Source of the DNA: Selenomonadaceae bacterium
GTDB lineage: Bacteria > Bacillota > Negativicutes > Selenomonadales > Selenomonadaceae
Assembly: GCA_022786545.1 (NCBI GenBank)
Contig: JALFXV010000013.1
Span: 1 to 46,050 of the forward strand
Reading direction: 5' to 3'
DNA length: 46,050 bases
Shown in pieces: positions 8,498 to 15,826 of this stretch; the stretch's first letter is position 1, and every line of letters starts with the position of its first letter. The notes below the pieces were generated by a model. It was given only the letters and a program-made list of their open reading frames with translations. It made no database searches and was not told the DNA's origin. The translations under genes and the position numbers were made by a program.

Positions 8498-9061
8498 ATG
8501 GATAAGCATAAGAAAGTGCGAAATCATATAGCTGCTGCTAAAGGCTGGCTCAATCAGGCGGAGGAGTCCCTGGAGCGGGAAAACGATATCCGGGGGGACC
8601 TGAACCTGATGCTGGCGCAGGCTGAATTGCGAAGTGCTCAGGAAAAGCAGCCTCAGAAGCGCTGGCTGCTCTGGGGCAGGCACCTGCTGCCCCTGGCGGT
8701 TGCGCTCTGCGTGGCTGCCGGGTATGTGGCGTACCTGCGGCCTGTGCCGAGCCTTCCTGCTCCGCCGCCAGTGCCTGCCGCTGCTGAAATGGCTGCGGAA
8801 TCAGGTGTGAATGGCAGCGGCGTGGCTGCCGGGCAGCCTATGGCTGGCGATGGTGGCAAGGGGGCTATGCCTGCCGCTGCCGGGGGGCCTGTGGCTGATG
8901 TTTCGCCGTCTGGCCGGGAGGCCCTGCTGCCGCAGGAGGCAGCAGGCACTGTACCTGACATGGCAGGACAGGCGGAAAAGCCTGCTTCGCACCAGGCGGA
9001 TGTGCCCGGGGTGGAAATGCAGCAGCTGATGCAGGCGGCAGGAAATGTTTTGCGTGAATAG
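8498..9061 (+). CDS. Single-pass membrane protein of unknown function next to sigma factor
   Basis: A 187-residue protein preceded by AGGAG (spacing about nine). The first 60 residues are highly charged and probably helical (KGWLNQAEESLERE, LNLMLAQAELRSAQEK). A single membrane segment follows at about residues 66-84 (LLPLAVALCVAAGYVAYL), then a low-complexity Pro/Ala/Gly-rich region. The C-terminal end, MQQLMQAAGNVLRE, may be a short helix. No enzyme motif or Cys/His metal site is present. The predicted topology, a cytoplasmic helical head, one membrane pass and a flexible periplasmic tail, is what membrane-bound anti-sigma factors often show, and its neighbour is a sigma factor. I do not recognise the family, so the anti-sigma idea is a hypothesis from topology and position only. 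Confidence 0.7.
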   Translation: MDKHKKVRNHIAAAKGWLNQAEESLERENDIRGDLNLMLAQAELRSAQEKQPQKRWLLWGRHLLPLAVALCVAAGYVAYLRPVPSLPAPPPVPAAAEMAAESGVNGSGVAAGQPMAGDGGKGAMPAAAGGPVADVSPSGREALLPQEAAGTVPDMAGQAEKPASHQADVPGVEMQQLMQAAGNVLRE

Positions 9062-9127
9062 GCTGATAATAAATCTTTCAGCTTTTATTTATAAATTAGT
9101 TATAGAATTATGTGGGAGGTATTATCC

Positions 9128-11065
9128 TTGAAGAGAAGTGAGTATAAGTATTTGGCATGTGCAGTGGCACTGTCATTGAGCATCGGTGCCGGCGGCCAGA
9201 CAGCTTTTGCTGCTGTGGATGGCAGTGCAGCTCCTGTTGGTTTTGGCATGGATTTGAATGCCGGCAAGAGCAACATGATCAATATGCCGGCCTTGACGGA
9301 GGGCAAGGGGACCCTGGAACTGCCTGATGAGGCGGCTGCCGCTCAGGCAGAGGTAAAGGAGGCTGCTCCTACCCGCAACACTGTCTGGGAGGAGTCCAAG
9401 CCTGCCGAGGAAGAGGTAATCAAGTCCATTGAAGCGATTGAGGGCAATACCATCGTGGATATAAGGTATGAGGGCGTCAGCGAGGATGTCCTGGGCACTG
9501 TAAAGCTGGCTCAGGTTTCCAAGCCGGGGGATATCTGCTCCGGCGGGCTTTTGGCGGATGATGCCAGCAGCCTGTATGCTACCGGCTATTTTTATGATAT
9601 ATATCCTACTTTTGAAACTGTGCCGGAGGGGGTTATTGTTACCTATCATCTGTTTGAGACGCCGGTTATTTCCAGCATTGAGCTGAATGGCAATACCGAT
9701 ATCGAGCCGACCGGCAAGCTTCTGGGCAAGATGCAGCTCCGTGAGGGTGACAGGCTGAACCGCCTGGCCCTGAAGGAGGATGTACGTGCGATCCAGAAGC
9801 AGTACATCAAGGATGGCTACATCATGGCGAAGATTCGCGACATGGAGGTAGGGGATGATGGCAAGCTGGTCATCAAGATAAATGAGGGTATTCTTGAGGG
9901 CTTCAAAATCAAGGGCCTGAAGAAGACCAAGGAAAGGGTTGTGCTGCGGGAGCTGCGCCCTAAGGTAGGCAAGCCGCTGAACAAGAACGAGGTAGTGCGC
10001 AGCTATCAGCGCCTGACCAATCTGGATTTCTTTGAGTCAGTGGATGTGAAGCCCATCGCCGGTGTGGAGCCAAATGCCTGTGTGCTGGAGATTGATGTGA
10101 CCGAAAAGAATACCGGCGTCTTTGGCATCGGTGCAGGCTACAGCAGCGCTGACGGCTTTGTGGGCATGATCAGCCTGGGTGACCGCAATTTCCGTGGTAC
10201 AGGTGATTCTGTAAATGTCACTGTTTCCAAGAGCAGCACTGATTCCAGTGCCAAGGGCTTTATTTTCTCCTACCGCCGCCCGTGGCTGGACAAGAAGGAG
10301 ACTGCCGGCAGCTTCAAGATTTACAATCGTACTTTTGAGTATAACGAGTATGACGCGAACGGGGATTTTGTGGAGGAGTTCATGAGAAAGAACGTGGGCT
10401 TTGACATCGGCGTTTCCCGTCCGCAGAGCGAGTACACCAGTAATGCCATTACCTTCCGCAACAAGGATGACAGGTATGAGAAGTATAAGAGCGGTACTGA
10501 CAGAAGCGGCTGGGAGGAATGGAAGAAGGATAACTTCGGCCTGACCCGTTCCATGCTGTTCCAGCATATTACCGATACCCGTGACAATTATATCTATCCT
10601 ACCGAGGGCTACAAGTCTGTCCTGGGCTATGAATATGCCGGCCTGGGAGGCGATTTCAAATACCACAAGTTTACCATTGATGGCTCCACCTTCCGCAAAG
10701 TAGGCCGCAATCAGGTGCTGGTATTCCACGGCAGCTACGGCCATGCCACCAGCAACCTGCCGACTGTTTCCAAGTTCATGCTGGGCGGCCAGGATACCAT
10801 CCGCGGCTACCGCGATGATATGTTCCGGGGCAACAGCATGGCGCTGGGCAATATCGAGTTCCGCTTCCCGCTGTCCAAGAACTTCAAGGCGGCATTGTTT
10901 ACTGATTTCGGTTCTGCCTGGGACCACGGCTGGAAGCCTTCTAAGCCTCACGGCAGCTATGGCGTGGGCGTGATGCTGGATTCCCCTCTGGGCCTTATCC
11001 GTGTGGATGTGGGCCACGGCACCCAGGGCAACCGGGTTCACTTTAACGTAGGCGGCACCTTCTGA
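9128..11065 (+). CDS. bamA: BamA outer-membrane protein assembly factor (Omp85)
   Basis: A 645-residue protein with a signal peptide (ACAVALSLSIGAGG..., likely cut after TAFAA), a polar linker of about 90 residues, and about three POTRA domains (starting near NTIVDIRYEGV, PVISSIELNGN and LEGFKIKGLKK). A 16-strand-type Omp85 barrel follows, with the conserved loop-6 motif as DTIRGYRDD and a C-terminal strand ending in Phe (VHFNVGGTF). BamA folds beta-barrel proteins into the outer membrane. It is shorter than the proteobacterial protein, which has five POTRAs. The start chosen is TTG 9128: GGGAGG (9113-9118) sits correctly before it, whereas ATG 9110 would place that site inside the gene. Its stop overlaps the next start by one base, so the two are probably translationally coupled. 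Confidence 0.93.
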   Translation: MKRSEYKYLACAVALSLSIGAGGQTAFAAVDGSAAPVGFGMDLNAGKSNMINMPALTEGKGTLELPDEAAAAQAEVKEAAPTRNTVWEESKPAEEEVIKSIEAIEGNTIVDIRYEGVSEDVLGTVKLAQVSKPGDICSGGLLADDASSLYATGYFYDIYPTFETVPEGVIVTYHLFETPVISSIELNGNTDIEPTGKLLGKMQLREGDRLNRLALKEDVRAIQKQYIKDGYIMAKIRDMEVGDDGKLVIKINEGILEGFKIKGLKKTKERVVLRELRPKVGKPLNKNEVVRSYQRLTNLDFFESVDVKPIAGVEPNACVLEIDVTEKNTGVFGIGAGYSSADGFVGMISLGDRNFRGTGDSVNVTVSKSSTDSSAKGFIFSYRRPWLDKKETAGSFKIYNRTFEYNEYDANGDFVEEFMRKNVGFDIGVSRPQSEYTSNAITFRNKDDRYEKYKSGTDRSGWEEWKKDNFGLTRSMLFQHITDTRDNYIYPTEGYKSVLGYEYAGLGGDFKYHKFTIDGSTFRKVGRNQVLVFHGSYGHATSNLPTVSKFMLGGQDTIRGYRDDMFRGNSMALGNIEFRFPLSKNFKAALFTDFGSAWDHGWKPSKPHGSYGVGVMLDSPLGLIRVDVGHGTQGNRVHFNVGGTF

Positions 11066-12393
11066 TGCCGGGAAGGTGGCCTGTGCTCCTGCTGGGCATG
11101 TTTTGCCTGGCGGCAGTCAGCATCAGCTGCTGCCTTTGCCTGCCGCCTGCTGCCTGTGCCGGGCAGGCAGCATTGGTGGAGCGGGCGGAGGTGCAGGTGC
11201 GGGCGGAGAAAAACCTGCCTGGGCCTGTGCGGCAGCGCATGGAAAAAAGCGTGGCTGCTATTGCCGGGCAGCTGCTGGAGGGCAGGAAGCTGGCCGAGGT
11301 CAGCCGGGACAGGGCGGATTATGAAAGCATCATTCAGCAGGTGTTTGACAAGGTGCTGGTGGGATATACAGTCAGCCGGGTAGTGATAGCCGTACAGGAG
11401 GAGCCGGGTGTGGCCAGGGTGCAGGTATTCCTGGTGCCCTGGCAGGATGTCATCCAAAGGGTGCAGGTGGCTGTGTCCGTGGAGGGCATGCCGGAATGTG
11501 CGGAAACTATGCTGCAGCAGGATGTGGCGGGCATGGAAGATGTGTTCAGCTCAAGCCTGCTGGGCCTGCCGGTAGCGGCAGCGGACTGGTCCCACGGGCT
11601 TTTAAAGAAGCAGGTGACGGCTTTCTTACAGGAAAGGGCACCTGAGTTCAAGGCTGACTTTGATGTGCAGGTGGCTGCGGATACCCGCGTCAATGTGGTG
11701 CTCTATCCCCTGCTGCCAGTGGTTCGTACCGTGGATCTCAGCATGCGGTCCGATACCATCCTCAATGCCGGGCTTCTGGCGAAGCGGCAGCAGATGCAGT
11801 CGGCGGTAGATGGCATGATCGGCCTGCCGGTGCATTTTGTTGAACGGCACAGGCAGGCGTTTGAGGGCTATCTGGCCGATGTGCTGAATGAGGATGCTGA
11901 TTGCCGCAAGTGGTCGGTTACTACGCAGGTGGCATTGGCTCCTGGGGAGAAGCTGAAGGTCATGAGCCGTTCTGATTCTGATATCTACAGAGTCAGGCTG
12001 GAGGGCTGGGCTGATGCAGGCAATAGCTGGGGCAACCAGCAGGATACCAGCCTGAAGGCAAGGCTGCATCTGGGCAGGATGCTGTCAGAGCGCAGCGAGC
12101 TTTTTTCCCAGCTGGACTTTTATCCCCAGTCAGTGAAGTGGGACTGGGATGTAGGGTTCAGGTATGCCTTGCCGTCAGGTGCTTCTGCCGGGGTGAGGTA
12201 CGATTTGCGCAATGATTATTTCAAGCTGGATGTGGTCCAGCCAGTCAGCCGCAAGTGGCTCCTCAGGTATGAATACCGTGACAGGGAGCACCACAGCGAG
12301 TTTGGCATACGCTACAAGCTGCATGATTTTCTCAGCCTGGAGTATGCTGCGGACTCCCATAGCAGCTGGCTGAGATTTATCGGCTATTTTTAG
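11065..12393 (+). CDS. Uncharacterised outer-membrane protein with POTRA-like and barrel-like parts
   Basis: A 442-residue protein whose ATG shares its A with the bamA TGA. An N-terminal signal sequence (WPVLLLGMFCLAAVSISCC) probably ends at ACA before GQAALV. Residues about 35-290 are mixed alpha/beta with repeated beta-alpha-alpha-beta patterns that could be POTRA-like. The last 130 or so residues alternate polar and hydrophobic residues as in outer-membrane strands (VRLEGWADAGNSW, AGVRYDLRNDYFKLDVV, WLLRYEYRDREH), and the protein ends ...SSWLRFIGYF, a good BAM signal with terminal Phe. That barrel section is too short for 16 strands and suggests about 8-10. I recognise no named family. By coupling to bamA it may be a BAM accessory or a small Omp85 relative; this is inference. 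Confidence 0.7.
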   Translation: MPGRWPVLLLGMFCLAAVSISCCLCLPPAACAGQAALVERAEVQVRAEKNLPGPVRQRMEKSVAAIAGQLLEGRKLAEVSRDRADYESIIQQVFDKVLVGYTVSRVVIAVQEEPGVARVQVFLVPWQDVIQRVQVAVSVEGMPECAETMLQQDVAGMEDVFSSSLLGLPVAAADWSHGLLKKQVTAFLQERAPEFKADFDVQVAADTRVNVVLYPLLPVVRTVDLSMRSDTILNAGLLAKRQQMQSAVDGMIGLPVHFVERHRQAFEGYLADVLNEDADCRKWSVTTQVALAPGEKLKVMSRSDSDIYRVRLEGWADAGNSWGNQQDTSLKARLHLGRMLSERSELFSQLDFYPQSVKWDWDVGFRYALPSGASAGVRYDLRNDYFKLDVVQPVSRKWLLRYEYRDREHHSEFGIRYKLHDFLSLEYAADSHSSWLRFIGYF

Positions 12394-12403
12394 TCATGTT
12401 CGG

Positions 12404-12432
12404 TTGAAGGAAAAATAAGAGTTTGCTATAAT
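12404..12432 (+). promoter_or_regulatory. Strong sigma-70-type promoter for first ompH gene
   Basis: -35 TTGAAG (12404-12409), a 17-bp spacer, and -10 TATAAT (12427-12432) with an upstream TG (12424-12425). This combines a good -35, optimal spacing and an extended -10, making it one of the two best promoters in the window. Confidence 0.85.
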
Positions 12433-12438
12433 GTAGTT

Positions 12439-12496
12439 GCCTTTTAATAAAAGTTAGTAAAAGGCGGATGCATTTGTAATATTTTACATTGTAAAA
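12439..12496 (+). promoter_or_regulatory. Structured 5' leader of the first ompH gene
   Basis: Two hairpins lie between promoter and ribosome binding site: GCCTTTT (12439-12445) with AAAAGGC (12459-12465), and TTTTAC-ATT-GTAAAA (about 12482-12496). The second directly abuts the GAAGGAG ribosome binding site. They could stabilise the mRNA, regulate translation or bind a small RNA. No T-run follows either, so they are not terminators. Confidence 0.5.
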
Positions 12497-12511
12497 GAAG
12501 GAGAAAGAAAA

Positions 12512-12976
12512 ATGGTTCAGTTAAAGAAAGCTCAGGTTAAAATTGTCAGTGTTCTGATTGCGTTGGTATTTGTAGGCAGCGTGGTTGCTCTGGCACTCAC
12601 CCAGTCTGGTACGGGTGTTGCTTCCGCAGCGGCTTCTTCCAATGTGGGCGTGGTGGATTACCGCCAGTTTACTTCCCTGAAGATTTTTACTGATGCAGAG
12701 GCGGAGATGCAGAAGGCTTTGGAGCAGGCACGTCAGGATTTCAACGAGAAGTCTGCCAATATGAGCGATGAGGAGAAGCAGCAGTATTACCAGCAGACTA
12801 TGGAGCGCCTGCAGCAGCAGAACATTGATTTGATGGAGCCTGTCAACAAGCAGGTTGAGGACGCTGTAAAGGCTGTAGCTGAGGCCAAGGGGCTCAGCGT
12901 GGTTCTCCACAAGGAGACTGTTGTTTACGGCGGTACTGATATAACCCAGGACGTTATCAAGAAGCTGTCCAAGTAA
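12512..12976 (+). CDS. OmpH/Skp-family periplasmic chaperone, copy 1
   Basis: A 154-residue protein with a signal sequence or anchor (IVSVLIALVFVGSVVALAL, possible cleavage near ASA in VASAAASS), then an OmpH (Skp) domain. The body begins with the short strand NVGVVDYRQF and continues into a long helical hairpin rich in Gln, Glu and Met (QKALEQARQDFNEK, EEKQQYYQQTMERLQQQN). It ends with beta strands (LSVVLHKETVVYGGTDITQD) that form the trimer core in Skp. Skp-like proteins hold unfolded outer-membrane proteins in the periplasm for BamA. It has its own strong promoter and a terminator-like hairpin behind it, so it is probably made as an abundant single-gene transcript. It is the closest in size to classical Skp of the three copies here. 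Confidence 0.85.
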   Translation: MVQLKKAQVKIVSVLIALVFVGSVVALALTQSGTGVASAAASSNVGVVDYRQFTSLKIFTDAEAEMQKALEQARQDFNEKSANMSDEEKQQYYQQTMERLQQQNIDLMEPVNKQVEDAVKAVAEAKGLSVVLHKETVVYGGTDITQDVIKKLSK

Positions 12977-13001
12977 TTTTGCAAATTGTATAGCTGACAG
13001 C

Positions 13002-13035
13002 AGTACCGAGCTCCCTTTGGCGCTCGGTACTTTCA
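13002..13035 (+). terminator. Hairpin terminator after first ompH gene
   Basis: A perfect 10-bp stem AGTACCGAGC (13002-13011) / GCTCGGTACT (13022-13031) with a 10-base loop, 25 bases after the stop codon, followed only by TTC. The stem is strong and the U-tract weak, so it may work as a partial terminator or 3' stabiliser between the ompH copies. Confidence 0.6.
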
Positions 13036-13087
13036 TGATGTTCATGTATGGGGGCTGCACCAGGAATGTCCGGCAGGAGGCGGTTTT

Positions 13088-14158
13088 ATGGCAGCGGAGC
13101 AGGAAAGCAGCCGTCAGGCTGACAAACAAATAAGCGCAGGCAGGAAAGTGCTTGCCGGGGCTGCCCTGGTGCTGGCCCTTGCCTGCGGCCTTGCTTTTTA
13201 TTTTTGGTCCGGGAGCCAGCAGGAGATAGCCCCGGCGGAAGACAAGCCGGTTATCGGCGTGCTGGATTTGCAGCAGGCGGCAAAGGAGCATCCTGACTAC
13301 GGCAGGTTGCTGGCCCTGCGGCAGGAGATTGGCAGCCTGGAGGCAGAGCTGTCCCTGGCGCAGATGCAGGCGGAACTGCCTGTGGCAAAGCCTGATGAAA
13401 CGCTGTTCCAGGAGGCGGCGGAGCAGAAGCAGCGGCTGGAGGCTATCAGGCGGCACTCTCAGCTGGTGGAGGAACTCAATGCCCTGGCTGAAAGGAAAAG
13501 ACAGGAGCTGAAGCCTCAGCTGGAGGAGGAGCGCAGCCGGGTGAGCCAGCCCTATCTGAACGAGGTGCTGAACCTGCGGCTGAAGATTGACAGTGCCGAT
13601 GTGCTGGGGCTTACCAAGGAGCAGGTGCAGGAGATACTGGACAGGATTGATGCCTTGCAGAAGGAGCGCAGTGCTGCCCTGGATAAGCTGAATGAGGAGC
13701 AGGAGGCGCGCTTCCGGGCACTGATGGAGCAGGAGGCGGCAGGGCCCTTGGCGGCTTTGCGGCAGCTGGAGGCTGAGGAACGTCAGCTGGCCCAGCAGCA
13801 GGAACTGGAAAAGGGCATGGCAGCCCAGGAACGCAACACTGAGGCCATGCAGCAGGCCTTGGCGCCGGTGCAGGAGAAAATCAATCAAGGGAAAAAGCGC
13901 ACCCTGCTGGAAGCGAAGAAAATCCAGCTGCAGCAGCTGCAGGACAAGATTTATGGCGATATTGCCGGTCTGGCGGCAAAGCTTGCCGTCATGCACGGCC
14001 TGACGCTGATTTTGTCCAGCCCTGCTGACAGCCTGCGGGGGCTGGATTATGAGAATATGCAGCCCGGCGTGTGGCAGCCTGATTTGCTGCCGGTGGTGAA
14101 TGTGAACACGATGGATTTGACAGATGAGATGCTGCGGGAGATGAAGGTACTGCAGTGA
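13088..14158 (+). CDS. Large membrane-anchored OmpH/Skp-like coiled-coil protein, copy 2
   Basis: A 356-residue protein with AGGAGG seven bases before its ATG. A short cytoplasmic head is followed by one membrane segment (about residues 20-40, AGAALVLALACGLAFYFW). The periplasmic part starts with an OmpH-type strand, VIGVLDLQQAAKEHPDY. It continues with about 220 residues of almost unbroken charged helix (ELSLAQMQAELPV, ELKPQLEEERSRV, EEQEARFRALMEQEAAG), and ends with GLTLILSSPADSLRGLDYEN, comparable to the final strands of OmpH. It is more than twice the length of Skp and keeps an uncleaved-looking anchor. It could be a tethered holdase or a structural spacer between the membranes. The family link is supported by both ends and by its position between two other OmpH copies. 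Confidence 0.72.
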   Translation: MAAEQESSRQADKQISAGRKVLAGAALVLALACGLAFYFWSGSQQEIAPAEDKPVIGVLDLQQAAKEHPDYGRLLALRQEIGSLEAELSLAQMQAELPVAKPDETLFQEAAEQKQRLEAIRRHSQLVEELNALAERKRQELKPQLEEERSRVSQPYLNEVLNLRLKIDSADVLGLTKEQVQEILDRIDALQKERSAALDKLNEEQEARFRALMEQEAAGPLAALRQLEAEERQLAQQQELEKGMAAQERNTEAMQQALAPVQEKINQGKKRTLLEAKKIQLQQLQDKIYGDIAGLAAKLAVMHGLTLILSSPADSLRGLDYENMQPGVWQPDLLPVVNVNTMDLTDEMLREMKVLQ

Positions 14159-14179
14159 TTTTGGAAAGAGGCTTTTTAT

Positions 14180-14623
14180 ATGAAGAATAAGAAAAGGATT
14201 ACGGCTGCTTTGATGTCTGTGCTCTGTGCGGCGGCCCTGTTTGCAGGCTGCGGCAAGGTGAATGTGGGCTATGTGGACCAGAACCGCATACAGAGCGAGG
14301 CACCGCAGATAAAGGCTTCCGTTGAGGAAATGCAGGCCAAGATGACGGAGGTGCAGCAGGAAGCCGAGCAGAAATTCCAGGAGGCAAGTGCCAGCGGCGC
14401 TTCTGAGGAGGATATGCAGAAGCTGCAGCAGCAGATGCAGATGAAGGCTGCCGGTGTGCAGCAGCAGTATGCTATCCAGATTAAGGCAAAGGTGGATGCC
14501 GCTATGGACGATATTGTCAAGGCAAAGAAGCTGGATACCGTGGTAAACAGCAACGGCAAGGACGGCGTGGTTGTCAGCGGCGGTGTTGATATTACGGAGG
14601 ATGTCATTCAGAAGCTGCAATAA
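14180..14623 (+). CDS. OmpH/Skp-family lipoprotein, copy 3
   Basis: A 147-residue protein with a lipoprotein signal: charged KNKKR start, hydrophobic stretch, and lipobox LFAGC, so Cys at about residue 23 would be lipidated. The mature part has the OmpH opening strand VNVGYVDQNRIQ. Long helices follow (EEMQAKMTEVQQEAEQKFQE, KLQQQMQMKAAGVQQ), then closing strands (LDTVVNSNGKDGVVVSGGVD) ending VITEDVIQKLQ, very similar to the end of copy 1 (DITQDVIKKLSK). It follows copy 2 by 21 bp and precedes lpxD by 27 bp, so it joins the chaperone genes to the lipid A genes in one likely transcript. A lipid-anchored holdase close to BamA is the natural guess. Confidence 0.85.
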   Translation: MKNKKRITAALMSVLCAAALFAGCGKVNVGYVDQNRIQSEAPQIKASVEEMQAKMTEVQQEAEQKFQEASASGASEEDMQKLQQQMQMKAAGVQQQYAIQIKAKVDAAMDDIVKAKKLDTVVNSNGKDGVVVSGGVDITEDVIQKLQ

Positions 14624-14650
14624 GCTCTGGGGGCTAGAGGTGATTTTTGT

Positions 14651-15685
14651 ATGATTATGACATTACAGGAGATTGCTGCCAGGGTAAACGGGCAGCTGCA
14701 GGGGGATGCTGGTATTGAAATCAGCGGCGTGAACAACATCAGCGGTGCCCAGCCGGGGGATATCACCTTTGCGGATGAAAATCATGTGGCAGAGGCTTCA
14801 GGCTGCCGGGCAGGGGCGGTGCTGCTGCCCAAGTCTGTGGCAGAGGCCCAGAAGGATTTTCCGCTGCCGGTGATTTTTGTGGAGGATACCAGGGCGGCAT
14901 TTGCTATTTTGCTGATGGCGTTTACGCCGTCTATTGTCCATGAGCAGGGTGTCAGCCCTGAGGCGCATATCGGCAAGGATGTAAAAATTGGTGAGCGTGT
15001 GACCATCATGCCGATGGCTTTTGTGGATGATTATGCTGTTATCGGTGACGGGGTTACCCTTTATCCTCATACCTATATCGGCCAGTATGCGGAGATTGGC
15101 AGTGATTCCATAATTTATTCCAGTGCAACCATCCGCGAGCACTGCAAGGTGGGAGCCAGGGTGATTGTGCACAGCTCTGCCGTTATCGGAGCAGACGGCT
15201 TTGGCTTTACCACCAAGGACGGCGTGCATACCAAGGTACCGCAGGTGGGCAACGTGGTTCTTGAGGATGATGTGGAGATTGGCGCCCATGCCGGTATAGA
15301 CCGCGCCACTATCGGCTCCACTGTCATTGGCAGGGGAACCAAGATTGACAATCTGGTGCATATCGGCCATAACTGCCAGATTGGCCCGGGCAACCTGATT
15401 GTGGCCCAGACAGGCATTTCCGGTTCCACTACTTCCGGGCCTAATGTTACCTTCGGCGGTCAGACCGGCACGGTGGGGCATATCACCATTGGGGGCAATT
15501 CTGTCTTTGCTGCCCGCAGCGGCATTATCGGCAATACCCCTGAGGGCGTGTTCTATGCAGGGTTCCCGGCAAGGCCCCATCAGGAGTGGCTGAGGATGCA
15601 GGCGCATCTGCAGAAGATTACGGATATGGCAAAGAAGGTCAAGCAGCTGGAGAAGAAGCTGGCGGCTTTAGAAAAAAAGGAATAA
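14651..15685 (+). CDS. lpxD: UDP-3-O-acylglucosamine N-acyltransferase
   Basis: A 344-residue LpxD, which adds the N-linked 3-hydroxyacyl chain in the third step of lipid A synthesis. An N-terminal uridine-binding domain (about 1-100, with [12 protein letters not shown]) is followed by a left-handed beta-helix of hexapeptide repeats ([13 protein letters not shown]..., [20 protein letters not shown]) and a C-terminal helix pair ([21 protein letters not shown]). The catalytic His region is [14 protein letters not shown] 14651 is ten bases after AGAGG. A second ATG at 14657 would leave 16 bases. Length matches the family. A pair of hairpins after the gene closes this transcript. Confidence 0.96.
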   Translation: MIMTLQEIAARVNGQLQGDAGIEISGVNNISGAQPGDITFADENHVAEASGCRAGAVLLPKSVAEAQKDFPLPVIFVEDTRAAFAILLMAFTPSIVHEQGVSPEAHIGKDVKIGERVTIMPMAFVDDYAVIGDGVTLYPHTYIGQYAEIGSDSIIYSSATIREHCKVGARVIVHSSAVIGADGFGFTTKDGVHTKVPQVGNVVLEDDVEIGAHAGIDRATIGSTVIGRGTKIDNLVHIGHNCQIGPGNLIVAQTGISGSTTSGPNVTFGGQTGTVGHITIGGNSVFAARSGIIGNTPEGVFYAGFPARPHQEWLRMQAHLQKITDMAKKVKQLEKKLAALEKKE

Positions 15686-15694
15686 TAGCAATGG

Positions 15695-15733
15695 AATAAT
15701 GGCTGATACGGCAAAGCCGTATCAGCCATTATT
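15695..15733 (+). terminator. 18-bp perfect hairpin after lpxD
   Basis: AATAATGGCTGATACGGC (15695-15712) pairs completely with 15716-15733 around an AAA loop. Only ATTTC follows. The stem starts ten bases after the lpxD stop. It may act with the T-rich terminator immediately downstream or as a 3' stabiliser. Confidence 0.7.
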
Positions 15734-15743
15734 ATTTCATGTT

Positions 15744-15769
15744 ATACTCCTATAGGAGTATTTTTTTTT
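15744..15769 (+). terminator. Rho-independent terminator
   Basis: ATACTCC-TATA-GGAGTAT (15744-15761) followed by an unbroken run of T to 15769. The stem is short and the U-tract excellent. Together with the 18-bp hairpin upstream it forms a double stop between lpxD and the acyltransferase gene. The T-run is also the only sequence at -35 distance from TAAAAT (15784-15789), a weak promoter candidate for the next gene. Confidence 0.85.
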
Positions 15770-15826
15770 GCCTGAAAATAGTGTAAAATAGGAGTAGTGA
15801 TTTTGCAAGTACTAGGGGTTGATGAG

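Noticed and set aside
12521-14620. A 699-residue open frame on the minus strand opposite the ompH genes
   Set aside because: Its Leu/His/Gln-rich composition is the reverse image of Gln/Glu/Lys-rich coiled coils. It spans three well-supported + strand genes and their gaps.
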